Assembly (NCBI RefSeq): GCF_003725295.1
Contig: NZ_QICB01000002.1
Location: 62,001-126,000, forward strand
Length of the DNA stretch: 64,000 bases
Direction of reading: 5' to 3'
Source of the DNA: Slackia faecicanis
Lineage (GTDB): Bacteria; Actinomycetota; Coriobacteriia; Coriobacteriales; Eggerthellaceae
The notes under the pieces are model-generated. The model worked only from the letters and a program-made list of their open reading frames with translations, ran no database searches and had not been told where the DNA came from. Both the position numbers and the translations under genes were made by a program. Below, in pieces: positions 55,238 through 63,818 of this stretch (its first letter is position 1; each line of letters starts with the position of its first letter).

Positions 55238-55590
55238 CTTCGGGCACGCCTCGTAGACCGGCGCGAGCGGCAAACCAACACGCATTCGCCCCGCCGCTCG
55301 CGTTCATGCCCACGCCTGAGTCCCGCCCCGACCTCACGCCCTATTTACCGATGCCTGCGCTGACTGACGCCTGCAAAAAATAATATTTCTTTTGTCATTC
55401 GTAACACTTGCATATCGACAGACGCCCTTCTTTCCCATAGAATTCGCAGGCGCGTATGCCTAAATCCGACTAAATAGGTCGGTTTGTCGAAAGCGTATCG
55501 CCAGCTATTCCCACGAGTTCCGTCGCGCGGCAGACCGAACGGCACGAACCACGCACGGCTCGAACCGCACAACCCCCAAGGAGGTGTGTC
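55238..55590. other. Intergenic region upstream of the hydrogenase operon
   Basis: 353 bp without a gene. CCGACTAAATAGGTCGG at 55466-55482 is a partial inverted repeat (CCGAC/GTCGG) and a candidate operator or promoter element for the hydrogenase operon. The 55370-55440 part is AT-rich relative to its surroundings. Confidence 0.4.
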
Positions 55591-56787
55591 TTGAGCAACA
55601 TCAGAGACCTGATTCTCAGCGAGGGAGTCATTTCGATCAGAGATGATTGCAAAGGATGCGACGATTGCGTCAAAGTGTGCCCGAACAACGCCATCACCGT
55701 GAACGGCCTGGGCACGAAACATGTCATCGACCCCGCGAAATGTCTGAGCTGCGGGCAGTGCCTGATCACGTGCCCGTTCGGCAGGATCGAAGACAAAAGC
55801 ATGGTTCAGGAAGTCAAAGAGGCCCTGGCCGGAAACAAAGTGGTCGTGGTGCAGGAAGCGCCCGCCGTGCGCGCCGGCCTCGGCGAGGCATTCGGCCTGG
55901 AAACCGGCACCGACGTGGAAGGCCGCATGATCGCGGCCCTGCAACAGCTCGGCTTCGACCACGTCTACGACACCGTGTTCGGCGCCGACATGACGATCAT
56001 GGAGGAAGGCCATGAGCTGATCGGTCGTCTCATGCGCGACATGGGCGTACCCGGCTACGAAACCGTCGAAGGCAAGATTCCCCAGTTCACCTCGTGCTGC
56101 CCCGGCTGGGTGCGCTACGCCGAGCTGAACTACCCCGACATGCTGGAGCACCTGTCCACTGCGAAGTCTCCCATGATGATGCAGGCCGCCGTCACCAAGA
56201 CGTACGGCGCGCAGCAGCTGGGAGTCGACCCCGCCGACATGTTCAGCGTTGCCGTCATGCCGTGCACCAGCAAGAAATACGAGGCCTCGCGCCCCGAGTT
56301 CATTTCCAGCGGATATCGCGATATCGACGCGGTCATCACCACGCGCGAACTGGCGCAGATGATCGAAGAAGCCGGCATCGATTTCGACTCCCTCACGCCC
56401 GACGAGCCCGAAAGCCTGCTCGGCATGGGCAGCGGCGCGGGCGTCATCTTCGGCAACACGGGCGGTGTCATGGAGGCGGCCCTGCGCACGGCCTATGCCG
56501 CGCTTTCGGGCGAAGAGCTGGAAACCTTCGAAATAACCGCCGTGCGCGGAGACGACGCGGTGCGCAGCGCTACCGTGACGATTCCCCTTTCCGACGAATG
56601 GAAAGCCGTCGCGGGCGTCGAGCGGCTCGACCTGAACGTGGCGATTGTCAGCGGCAGCCAAAACGTGACGAGCGTCATGGAGGAAGTCGCCGCAGGCACG
56701 AGCCCCTACCACTTCATCGAAGTCATGAACTGCCCGGGCGGATGCGTCAACGGCGGCGGTCAGCCGATCAATCACGAAATTCTGTAA
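55591..56787 (+). CDS. [FeFe] hydrogenase large (catalytic) subunit
   Basis: A 398-residue monomeric-type catalytic subunit. Two 4Fe-4S ferredoxin motifs lie at the N-terminus (CKGCDDCVKVCPNN, CLSCGQCLITCP). The three H-cluster motifs follow: QFTSCCPGWVRYA (L1), VMPCTSKKYEASR (L2) and EVMNCPGGCVNGGGQP (L3). It reversibly oxidises H2. The start is TTG at 55591 with AAGGAGGTG upstream. With the Tat-signal small subunit next, the complex is probably exported and passes electrons to the membrane cytochrome, as in periplasmic HydAB enzymes. Hydrogenase maturation genes are not in the window. Confidence 0.94.
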   Translation: MSNIRDLILSEGVISIRDDCKGCDDCVKVCPNNAITVNGLGTKHVIDPAKCLSCGQCLITCPFGRIEDKSMVQEVKEALAGNKVVVVQEAPAVRAGLGEAFGLETGTDVEGRMIAALQQLGFDHVYDTVFGADMTIMEEGHELIGRLMRDMGVPGYETVEGKIPQFTSCCPGWVRYAELNYPDMLEHLSTAKSPMMMQAAVTKTYGAQQLGVDPADMFSVAVMPCTSKKYEASRPEFISSGYRDIDAVITTRELAQMIEEAGIDFDSLTPDEPESLLGMGSGAGVIFGNTGGVMEAALRTAYAALSGEELETFEITAVRGDDAVRSATVTIPLSDEWKAVAGVERLDLNVAIVSGSQNVTSVMEEVAAGTSPYHFIEVMNCPGGCVNGGGQPINHEIL

Positions 56788-56796
56788 GGAGGCGCC

Positions 56797-57213
56797 ATGT
56801 CAACCCACACCCAACGAACCATCGGCGACCCCAAGGGCATCACGCGCCGCGAAGCGCTGATCGGCGCTGCCACGGCCATCGGGTCGATTCTCGCGGCCAC
56901 CGCGATCGGCGGCGTGTTCGTAGGAACCTATAAGAAGGTCTACGAATACATCGCCAAGCGCAAAGGCGTCCTGTACGCCAACGACCAGGCACGGCCGCTG
57001 CGCACGTCGCATTCGAACCCCGAAATCATCGCCTTGTACGAGCAGTACCTCTCGCCCGGCGCCGTGGCGCCCTCGCGCACCGAGCTGTCGCACCGCCTGT
57101 GCCACACCGTGTACGGCAAAAACGTCGAAGCCCACGTAGCCGAGTTGAAAAGCCGCTCGCTCGAAAGCGCCGAGCAGGAAACGCACGCATACATGGAAAC
57201 GTTCAAGGCCTAG
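56797..57213 (+). CDS. [FeFe] hydrogenase small subunit with Tat signal
   Basis: A 138-residue protein. The N-terminus (GITRREALIGAATAIGSILA) is a twin-arginine signal, and the C-terminal part (IALYEQYLSPGAVAPSRTEL, SHRLCHTVYGKN) matches iron-hydrogenase small subunits, which wrap the large subunit. Because the large subunit has no signal of its own, the pair would be exported together. It starts 9 bp after the large subunit gene, with TAAGGAGGC upstream. Confidence 0.88.
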   Translation: MSTHTQRTIGDPKGITRREALIGAATAIGSILAATAIGGVFVGTYKKVYEYIAKRKGVLYANDQARPLRTSHSNPEIIALYEQYLSPGAVAPSRTELSHRLCHTVYGKNVEAHVAELKSRSLESAEQETHAYMETFKA

Positions 57214-57222
57214 GGGGAATTC

Positions 57223-58032
57223 ATGAGCGAAATGACCATCACGAACCCCGCTGCGCAAGAGCAGCCGGGTCTCGAACTGAGAATTTTCAAACACAACCTG
57301 TCCACGCGCATCATGCATCTTTGCGTCGCGATCGGCTTCATGTACTGCGGCGTCACGGGATTGCTGCTGTTTTTCGGCGCGCCCGTGCCGCGCTCGTTCG
57401 TGGCGCTTTCCCACTGCCTGCTGGGCGTGCTGTTCATCTCGGCGCCCGCAGTCTATGTCGTGGCGAACTTCCGATCGTTCAGCCGCTTCATGGGCACCAT
57501 CTTCCACTATGACAGAGACGACGTGGGCTGGATCGCCGCCCCCATGGGCGGATACCTCGACCCGTACCTGTTCCGCAACAAACCGCCGCACTACGTTCCG
57601 CCGCAGGAGAAGTACAATACCGGCCAAAAGCTTGCCGGCATCTGCCTGGTTCTCGGCGGCGTCATGCTCGCGATCACCGGCTTTTTGATGTGGGCGAACG
57701 CGGGCGAAGGCATCTTCGGGCTGGTCAAGATCGATATCGGGCCCGGCGGAACCTGGTTCATCTGGACGCTGCACTACGTCATGGCCCTGCTCATGCTGGC
57801 CGTGTTCGCCGTGCATTTCTTCCTGGGAGCCATCTATAAAGAGACCAACGTGGAGTTCGGCACCATGTTCAAAGACGGTACGGCCGACTACGCGTACACG
57901 AAGAAAAAGCACGGCAAGTGGCTGCAGTCTCTCGAAGTGATCGACGAAGAGGTCGTGGAAGACACGCCCGAATACCTCGCCCAGCACCCCGAAGCCAAGC
58001 AGGCCGCATCCGGCGCGGCGCAGGAGAAATAA
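57223..58032 (+). CDS. Cytochrome b-type membrane subunit (FdhI-like)
   Basis: A 269-residue protein with four main membrane segments and His pairs suited to two b hemes: NLSTRIMHLCVAIGFMYCGV, FVALSHCLLGVLFISAPAVY, FIWTLHYVMALLMLAVFAVH. The segment FSRFMGTIFHYDRDDVGW resembles formate dehydrogenase gamma subunits. It probably takes electrons from the exported hydrogenase and reduces the quinone pool. The C-terminus is a cytoplasmic acidic tail. The start is 9 bp after the small subunit gene. Confidence 0.85.
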   Translation: MSEMTITNPAAQEQPGLELRIFKHNLSTRIMHLCVAIGFMYCGVTGLLLFFGAPVPRSFVALSHCLLGVLFISAPAVYVVANFRSFSRFMGTIFHYDRDDVGWIAAPMGGYLDPYLFRNKPPHYVPPQEKYNTGQKLAGICLVLGGVMLAITGFLMWANAGEGIFGLVKIDIGPGGTWFIWTLHYVMALLMLAVFAVHFFLGAIYKETNVEFGTMFKDGTADYAYTKKKHGKWLQSLEVIDEEVVEDTPEYLAQHPEAKQAASGAAQEK

Positions 58033-58691
58033 TGGCGTACCTTCTGTGCTCGATCGCCGCAGTCGTCGTTTCCTGGGACCTCGCCGCGCCGCTCAAGAAC
58101 CGCTCCGCGATTTTCTACGGAGCGGCGGCGGCGCTTTGCGCGGCCCAGTTGGCGGCCCTGCTTCTTGTTCCGCATAGCGCTTTCGAGCAAGCCGCATCGC
58201 TGTTCATCGGCAACGGGCTTCTGTCGTTTTGCCTGTTCGCCGTGGTCATGTTCACGGGATGCTTCAAGCCCGGATCCAAGATTCGCAAGCGCCTCATGCA
58301 GGTGCGCGAACCTTTGGCGAACACCGCGTCCATCCTGGCGATCGGCCACATCCTGTTCATAGGCGTCGAGCACGACGTCGACCCGAGGCTCGGCTCCGCA
58401 TTCGTGCCTGCATGCGTCGTGTTGGCGATTCTGCTGATCGTTTTGGGCGGCACCTCGATTCCCCGCGTCAGAGAAGACATGGGGCTAGCCCGCTGGAAGA
58501 AGACGCAGCGTCTCGCCTACGTGTTTTTCCTCGTCGCATGCCTACACGGCGCCCATGCGGCGGCGGCCACGGGCAACCCCGGCCCCGCCGCCTTCTACGC
58601 CGCGACGGGGATAATTTACGCCGCAACACGTCTGACCGCCTGGCTCGGCCATCGCAAGCGCTTTGCGCAGGCGAAACATACAACGCGCTAA
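58032..58691 (+). CDS. Ferric reductase-like transmembrane protein
   Basis: A 219-residue protein with six hydrophobic segments, including FIGNGLLSFCLFAVVMFTGC, LANTASILAIGHILFIG and WKKTQRLAYVFFLVACLHGA. The RLAYVFF...LHGAH pattern resembles MsrQ/ferric-reductase-like heme b proteins. The ATG overlaps the cytochrome b stop (TAATG), so it is coupled to the hydrogenase operon and may be an extra electron-transfer subunit. The exact role is unknown. Confidence 0.75.
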   Translation: MAYLLCSIAAVVVSWDLAAPLKNRSAIFYGAAAALCAAQLAALLLVPHSAFEQAASLFIGNGLLSFCLFAVVMFTGCFKPGSKIRKRLMQVREPLANTASILAIGHILFIGVEHDVDPRLGSAFVPACVVLAILLIVLGGTSIPRVREDMGLARWKKTQRLAYVFFLVACLHGAHAAAATGNPGPAAFYAATGIIYAATRLTAWLGHRKRFAQAKHTTR

Positions 58692-58701
58692 AGCGCAGCC
58701 G

Positions 58702-58737
58702 AACGGCTCGCACGGACACGCTTCCGTGCGAGCCGTT
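58702..58737 (+). terminator. Intrinsic-type terminator of the hydrogenase operon
   Basis: AACGGCTCGCACGGA pairs perfectly with TCCGTGCGAGCCGTT, loop CACGCT, followed by TCGTTTC. It lies 11 bp after the last gene. Confidence 0.8.
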
Positions 58738-58972
58738 TCGTTTCAAGCGCAACCGGGGCCGAAAAACGAAGGGCAAGCCGGACGAACCCTGACTGCACCG
58801 GGACCGGCGCCGCAGAATGCGCATCCAGCCCGCAATACGCACTATTTTGAAACAATATGTACCGAATATCGTACATATCGGCGCCGAGGGAGTACAATGC
58901 ATCCCAAGGACCGAGCATCGGCCCGCCCTCGTCCACGCCGCGCCGATCCGCGCGCACGTTCGAAGGAGCGCC

Positions 58973-59821
58973 ATGAACGACCGCGATCGCAAACCTTCCA
59001 GCCATGCGCACGCCTCGCATGCAACCCCGATTTCCGCCGAAACGGCGGTCGAGCTCGAACGTCTTCGAACCCGCCTTTCCGACGTCATCTTCGAAATAGA
59101 TGACATAGAGCTCCAGATCAATCCCGCCATAAAGCGAGATTACGCCGTAAAAATCGCCTGCTTCGAAAACGACCTGCTCAAAGCGGATATAGAGGCGCGA
59201 CGCGCCAAACGCAAGCTCGCCATAGCCCGCGCGCAGGCGAACAGGGGCGAATCCATCGCCGAAGACCTGATCGAATCCGTGCTGCAGGACGAATTCGCCT
59301 CGTGGGAAGCCTCGTTGAAGGAGCACCTCGACGATTACCTGAAGCGCCCTGAGGAGCGGGCCTCGACGCGCGCCATATCGACGCACGACTCCCGCGAGCT
59401 CAAGCGCCTGCATCGTCTGCTCATCAAGCGCCTCCACCCCGATACGAACATCGGACACGAGGAAGAATGCGAGCGCTTCTTTCTGCTTGCGCAAGCGGCG
59501 TACGAAAACGGAGACATCGACCTCATGCGGTCGGTCGAAGCCGCGACCACGCACCTGGGATCGGGCGGGCGCGCTCCCGAAACCGAAGACGAGGCCCAGG
59601 CAGAAATCGCCATCGTGCAGGCCCGCATCGATATCGCCCAGGGAAAGCTGCACGTCCTGAAGACAAGCAATCCGTACGCGCTGAAGGAAAAACTCGACGA
59701 CGCCCAGTGGGTCGCCGAAACCGTCATGGACCTCAAAGAGCGCACGGCGCAGCATCGCCGAGCGCGCGATTACTACCTGGACGAATACGGATCTTTGAAA
59801 GAAGGAGGCTGCCGTGAATGA
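58973..59821 (+). CDS. J-domain-like protein
   Basis: A 282-residue protein. Two coiled-coil regions (about residues 20-95 and 200-270: AVELERLRTRLSDVIFEIDD, EAQAEIAIVQARIDIAQGKL) flank a J-like domain with RLHRLLIKRLHPDTNIG near residue 155; the HPD tripeptide is what J proteins use to activate Hsp70. It starts with GAAGGAG upstream and overlaps the HIRAN gene by 8 bp. It should recruit an Hsp70-type chaperone, perhaps on behalf of the HIRAN and Sel1 partners. No Hsp70 gene is in the window. Confidence 0.75.
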   Translation: MNDRDRKPSSHAHASHATPISAETAVELERLRTRLSDVIFEIDDIELQINPAIKRDYAVKIACFENDLLKADIEARRAKRKLAIARAQANRGESIAEDLIESVLQDEFASWEASLKEHLDDYLKRPEERASTRAISTHDSRELKRLHRLLIKRLHPDTNIGHEEECERFFLLAQAAYENGDIDLMRSVEAATTHLGSGGRAPETEDEAQAEIAIVQARIDIAQGKLHVLKTSNPYALKEKLDDAQWVAETVMDLKERTAQHRRARDYYLDEYGSLKEGGCRE

Positions 59822-60218
59822 CATTTCGATCATCGCCCAAGGCGACGGGATTCTCGGAGCGCTCTCGAACGGCGACGAGCGAGCCCCTTCGGTCGGCATG
59901 CCGTTTCCCACGACCATCGTGCTCCACGAAGACATCGTCGTCGCGGGAACCACCCACATCGCCGACCTGGACCGCATTCTGGAAAACGTCGAATTTCCCG
60001 TGCAAGCCTCGTTCGTCAGAGACCCCGACAACCTGCACGACAAGTGGGCCATCAAGGTCATGCTGGGCGACAGGCGGATCGGATTCGTGCCCTGCGACGT
60101 CAACGAGGTTCTCGCGCGGCTCATGGACGGCGGAAAAATGATAACGGCGACCGTATTCGAGAAAGAGCAGCTTGGCAGATGGACCAAGCTTCATATGGAG
60201 GTGAAACTCGTTGATTAG
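59814..60218 (+). CDS. HIRAN-domain protein
   Basis: A 134-residue protein whose C-terminal ~90 residues fit the HIRAN fold: VVAGTTHIADLDRILENVEF, FVRDPDNLHDKWAIKVML and GDRRIGFVPCDVNEVLARLM. HIRAN domains bind 3' DNA ends or other ligands in helicases such as HLTF; free-standing bacterial ones are unexplained. The start is GTG at 59814, 8 bp inside the previous gene, after GAAGGAGG. Confidence 0.82.
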   Translation: MNDISIIAQGDGILGALSNGDERAPSVGMPFPTTIVLHEDIVVAGTTHIADLDRILENVEFPVQASFVRDPDNLHDKWAIKVMLGDRRIGFVPCDVNEVLARLMDGGKMITATVFEKEQLGRWTKLHMEVKLVD

Positions 60219-61062
60219 CATGCACGACAAGAGCTACGACTCCGCCCAGGACATAGTCGACCCCTGCTGCGTTCCCGTTTTCAAAATCGACCGAACATGG
60301 CATGACGGCGACGACCCCCTGCCCGCCATCTGGACGACGATGCCCCTCTTCGACGAAAACGACGAGCCCGCGGGGCGCATGTACGATTCCCGGTATCCCT
60401 GGGACGACGACCCCGACCCCGAGGGCGACGGCGCGACCTTCCTCGGCGCCCGCTACTACAACGAAGCCATGAGCTACACCGCTCCCGAAGACCGAGAAAC
60501 CAGGATCGAATGCTTTCAGGCGGCGGAGATCCTTTATCTGCACGGCGCGGCCAAAGGAAATGTCATCGCGTATGCGAACCTGGGCTACGTGTACAGCTAC
60601 GACCGCTGCGAAGGCAGATATTTCGTGGACACGCGCCACGCCGAAAACGCCAATGGAAGCAGCAAGCCCTACCCGCGCGAAGAGCGCGCATTCGAATGCT
60701 TCTCCTACGCCGCGAAACACGACGATGCCGAAGCGTGCTATAAACTCGGCGACATGCTCAAGCGCGGAACAGGCTGCGAAGCGAACCCCGCCGAGGCGCT
60801 GCGGTGGTACATGCGCGCATACGAGCTGAAAGACGGCGAGCCGCCGCATGTATGGGGAAGCATCGCGCTGCGCCTGGCCGACGCATACGAAAACGCATAC
60901 GGATGCGAACTCGACCTCGAAAAAGCGCTGGAGTGGTACAAGAAGGCGGAGGCGGGCCTCGATATCGGTGTGCGATCGGGAGCGACGTTCTACAACAAAA
61001 CGCTCGCGAACGTGCGAGCGGCGATCAAGCGCCTCGAACAAGAGCTCGACGGCACATACTGA
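60211..61062 (+). CDS. Sel1-like repeat protein
   Basis: A 283-residue protein with Sel1-type repeats (ECFQAAEILYLHGAAKGNVI, AYANLGYVYSYDRCEG; AFECFSYAAKHDDAEACYKL, GDMLKRGTGCEANPAEALRW; LADAYENAYGCELDLEKALE). Sel1 repeats make scaffolds for protein contacts. The N-terminal ~75 residues are acidic with no repeat. TTG at 60211 after GGAGGTG is the likely start, overlapping the HIRAN stop; ATG at 60220 is possible. The three overlapping genes form one operon, closed by the hairpin at 61091. Confidence 0.85.
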   Translation: MISMHDKSYDSAQDIVDPCCVPVFKIDRTWHDGDDPLPAIWTTMPLFDENDEPAGRMYDSRYPWDDDPDPEGDGATFLGARYYNEAMSYTAPEDRETRIECFQAAEILYLHGAAKGNVIAYANLGYVYSYDRCEGRYFVDTRHAENANGSSKPYPREERAFECFSYAAKHDDAEACYKLGDMLKRGTGCEANPAEALRWYMRAYELKDGEPPHVWGSIALRLADAYENAYGCELDLEKALEWYKKAEAGLDIGVRSGATFYNKTLANVRAAIKRLEQELDGTY

Positions 61063-61090
61063 CGCACGCGAGAATCCCGCATCGACAAAA

Positions 61091-61137
61091 CGAAGGGTCC
61101 GCATCCCGGCGCAACGCCGAGAATGCGGACCCTTCGC
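61091..61137 (+). terminator. Hairpin closing the J-domain/HIRAN/Sel1 operon
   Basis: CGAAGGGTCCGCAT pairs with ATGCGGACCCTTCG around a 17-nt loop, 28 bp after the Sel1 gene. No T-run. 61138-61316 contains nothing further I can support. Confidence 0.65.
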
Positions 61138-61316
61138 CGCAAATGGGCAACTCACGCCCCTTCCACGTCGCAGAAAGAAACGCCCAGGCCATCGGCAAGC
61201 TTTCTTTCGAATGCAACGAGTCCCTCGAACATGCCATCAAGCTTTTCGAAAATCTCGCTTTGGTCGCCAAGCCTAAACGCTCCGCGCGCCGTAGCGCCGA
61301 ATGCGTATCGGGCGCG

Positions 61317-62213
61317 TTAGCGCATGCGCATGCGCACGCTCATGTCGATGGGCTTGGCGGTGTAGGGCGCCGTGGTGGCCAAGCCGTCGACGCCGGTTCC
61401 TGCATAAGCAGCGACGTTTTTGTCGTTCACGCCGCCCGCGGCCACGATCGTCAGGCGCGGGTCGATCGCGCGCAGCTGCTTCACCAAGTCGGCAAGCTCA
61501 TCCACAGAAAGCTTGTCCACCTGCACGCCATCGACGCCTGCCCACGGCACGCGCCCGTCCGATTCGGCACACACACGCATGCTTTCGGCGTTGAAGCGCG
61601 CCAGCTGCAACGCGCGCTGCGCGTCAACTTCGACGAACAGCTTCTTTTCGGCGCAGCGCGGACGAATGGCGGGCAGCTGCTCGACGAACTTCTCGAAGCC
61701 GCCCATGAACGTCAGATGATGGTCGAACACGAGCACCGTTTCCGACAGGCCCAAGCGGTGCGGAAACGCCCCGCCCGCAAGGACCGCGTCGATGAGCAGG
61801 CTTTTCACGCCCGGCATGCTCTTGCGCGTGGCCAAGATCTCGCACGCGGGGTTCACGGCATGGGCGGCATCCGTCATAGCGCGCGTCTTCGTGGCCACCG
61901 CCGAGCAGTGGTCGAACACGTTCAGGCACACCTTCCACGCCCGATGCAGCGCGGCGGCGCTTCCCTCCATCGTCATGAACGACTGCCCCGCCTCCAGGCT
62001 ATCGCCCGACGCCGCGCGATCGACCACGCGGCACCCCAGCTTGCACGCGATACGCTCGACGATTTCCACGCCCGCAAGCACGCATGCCTCGCGCGTGAAA
62101 TATTCCATCGTTCCCTGCTGTTCGGCGACGCCCAGCACGTGGCTCGTCAAATCGAAATACGGCACGTCTTCGGCGATGATGCGGTCGATCAGTTCATCGG
62201 ATACGGTAACCAT
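61317..62213 (-). CDS. modD: ModD-type / nicotinate-nucleotide pyrophosphorylase-like protein
   Basis: A 298-residue protein of the quinolinate phosphoribosyltransferase fold: DRIIAEDVPYFDLTSHVLGV at the N-terminus, CEILATRKSMPGVKSLLIDA in the centre (TRKxxPG) and TIVAAGGVNDKNVAAYAGTG near the C-terminus. DLTSHVLG and the TMEYFTREACVLAGVE block point to ModD rather than NadC. ModD is linked to molybdate uptake loci, but no modABC genes are nearby. The start at 62213 follows AGGGGG. Confidence 0.75.
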   Translation of the reverse strand: MVTVSDELIDRIIAEDVPYFDLTSHVLGVAEQQGTMEYFTREACVLAGVEIVERIACKLGCRVVDRAASGDSLEAGQSFMTMEGSAAALHRAWKVCLNVFDHCSAVATKTRAMTDAAHAVNPACEILATRKSMPGVKSLLIDAVLAGGAFPHRLGLSETVLVFDHHLTFMGGFEKFVEQLPAIRPRCAEKKLFVEVDAQRALQLARFNAESMRVCAESDGRVPWAGVDGVQVDKLSVDELADLVKQLRAIDPRLTIVAAGGVNDKNVAAYAGTGVDGLATTAPYTAKPIDMSVRMRMR

Positions 62214-62478
62214 GAGGCCCCCTGACACACGGCAAAACGAATGCAACGCCCCGCTCCCCCGAACGCGGCTGCATTCGATGATAACCCATCCCCCGCCATC
62301 CGGCCGAAACCCGGCGTCGCGCCGGCCCCTGACGCATCAAGCGACAAGCGTCAAACCGACGAAAAATCCCCTTGCTACACTGCCGCGCAAGGGAGCGGAC
62401 CGGCCGAACGCAAGGACGACGGCAGCATCGCAGCCTTCCCTCGGCAGGTTCGCGGCATATTCGGGGAAGGGAGTCATC

Positions 62479-63500
62479 ATGTTCTTCTACGAGCCGCTTA
62501 CGGCCACGGCATGGGTGAGCGTCCTGCTGTATCTGGCGTTCCTCATAGGCATGAACGAGCTGTCGCGCCTCAACAAATGGGTCGGCGGCGCCATCTTCAT
62601 CGCATTGCCGCTGATCCTGACCATCTTCGTCTGGCCCCATACCGCGGTGGAAGGCACCGGCGCAGGCACGTGGTTCCAGTGGGTGAAAACGTATTCGTGC
62701 TTGGCAGGCGCCATCCTGGGTGGCTGATCGTCTACTTCCCCGCCTTCCAGAAGAAATACATCGTCTGCATTCCGCCCATCATCTTCGCCATCAACATCCT
62801 CGAGGCGTGCATCCGCGACTTCCAGCTTACGGGCGTCAACGGCATCGTGGACGGCTACATGGTGGTCGGCGGCCCGTGGAACGTCATCAACGGCATCGCC
62901 GGCATTTTGAACGCGCTGTGCATCTGCGGCTTCTTCGGCATCATCGTCAGCCGCGGCAAGAAGAAGGACTTCGTATGGCCCGACCAGCTGTGGTTCTGGA
63001 TCATCAGCTACGACCTGTGGAACTTCGCCTACACCTACAACAGCGTTTCCGACCGTTCGATGTATTGCGGCCTGGTGCTTCTGGCAGCCTGCACGATCCC
63101 CGCGTTCTTCATCAAGCGCGGCGCCTACGCGCAGCATCGCGTGCGTACGCTTGCCGTGAACATGATCGTCACCATGACGATCCCCTGGTTCTACCTGCAC
63201 CCGGCCTTCGTGGTGCACTCCACGAACGCGCCCGCCGCGCACATGACCATCTCGGTCATCGCGCTGCTGTTCAACATCGGCGTGTTCGTCTACCAGGCCT
63301 ACACGATCATCAAGAAGAAGCGCAATCCCTTCAAGCAGGAGCTCTACATCGACAACCCCGGATTCCGCAAGGTCTACCTTGAAAACATCGACGTTCCCGA
63401 AGATCAGCGCGAAGCGGCGTTGGCCAATCTGGAAGAGTTCGGCTACGAGGCCGCATGGGACAAGAAGGGCCGCGTCGACACCATGGTCACGCGCCCGTAG
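62479..63500 (+). pseudogene. DUF5692 family membrane protein gene with a frameshift
   Basis: The frame from ATG at 62479 (SD GAAGGGAG) reads MFFYEPLTATAWVSVLLYLA through VKTYSCLAGAILGG and stops at 62725-62727. The next frame continues at once as WLIVYFPAFQKKYIVCIPPI to a stop at 63500. One missing base around 62714-62722 explains both. The whole is a ~340-residue polytopic membrane protein of the DUF5692 type with many aromatic residues. The frameshift may be a real mutation or a sequencing error; if corrected, the gene is intact. Function unknown. Confidence 0.7.
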
Positions 63501-63746
63501 CGCCCAGACTCTGGGGCTCTACGCCATGTTCGCCATGGCCGTGCCGCAGTTCTACACCTTTGCCGAAATTCCCACGACGCATAACACCGCGCGTTTTTCG
63601 TCGTGAGCCTGGTGGCGCTGGCGTCCAACGTGGCGCTGGCCGCCTACCAACTGCACCGAATCCGTATACAGCGCCTTAACCCGCTGAAAGACGAGCTCTA
63701 TACTGACAGCAAAAGCTATCGAGAGGTCGTCGAGGAGAACCGCTGA
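63501..63746 (+). pseudogene. C-terminal remnant of a second DUF5692 gene
   Basis: Directly after the first copy, one frame reads TLGLYAMFAMAVPQFYTFAE then stops at 63604-63606, and another continues VVSLVALASNVALAAYQLHR, with RLNPLKDELYTDSKSYREVV to a stop at 63744-63746. The tail is parallel to NPFKQELYIDNPGFRKVYLE of the first copy, so this is the broken end of a tandem duplicate with its own frameshift. Confidence 0.6.
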
Positions 63747-63818
63747 TCGGCCGCCGTGCCTGCGAGGCCGGCGCGGCGCGAGGGCGCGACGGCCTCGCAG
63801 GCGAGCGAAGGAGCCGTC

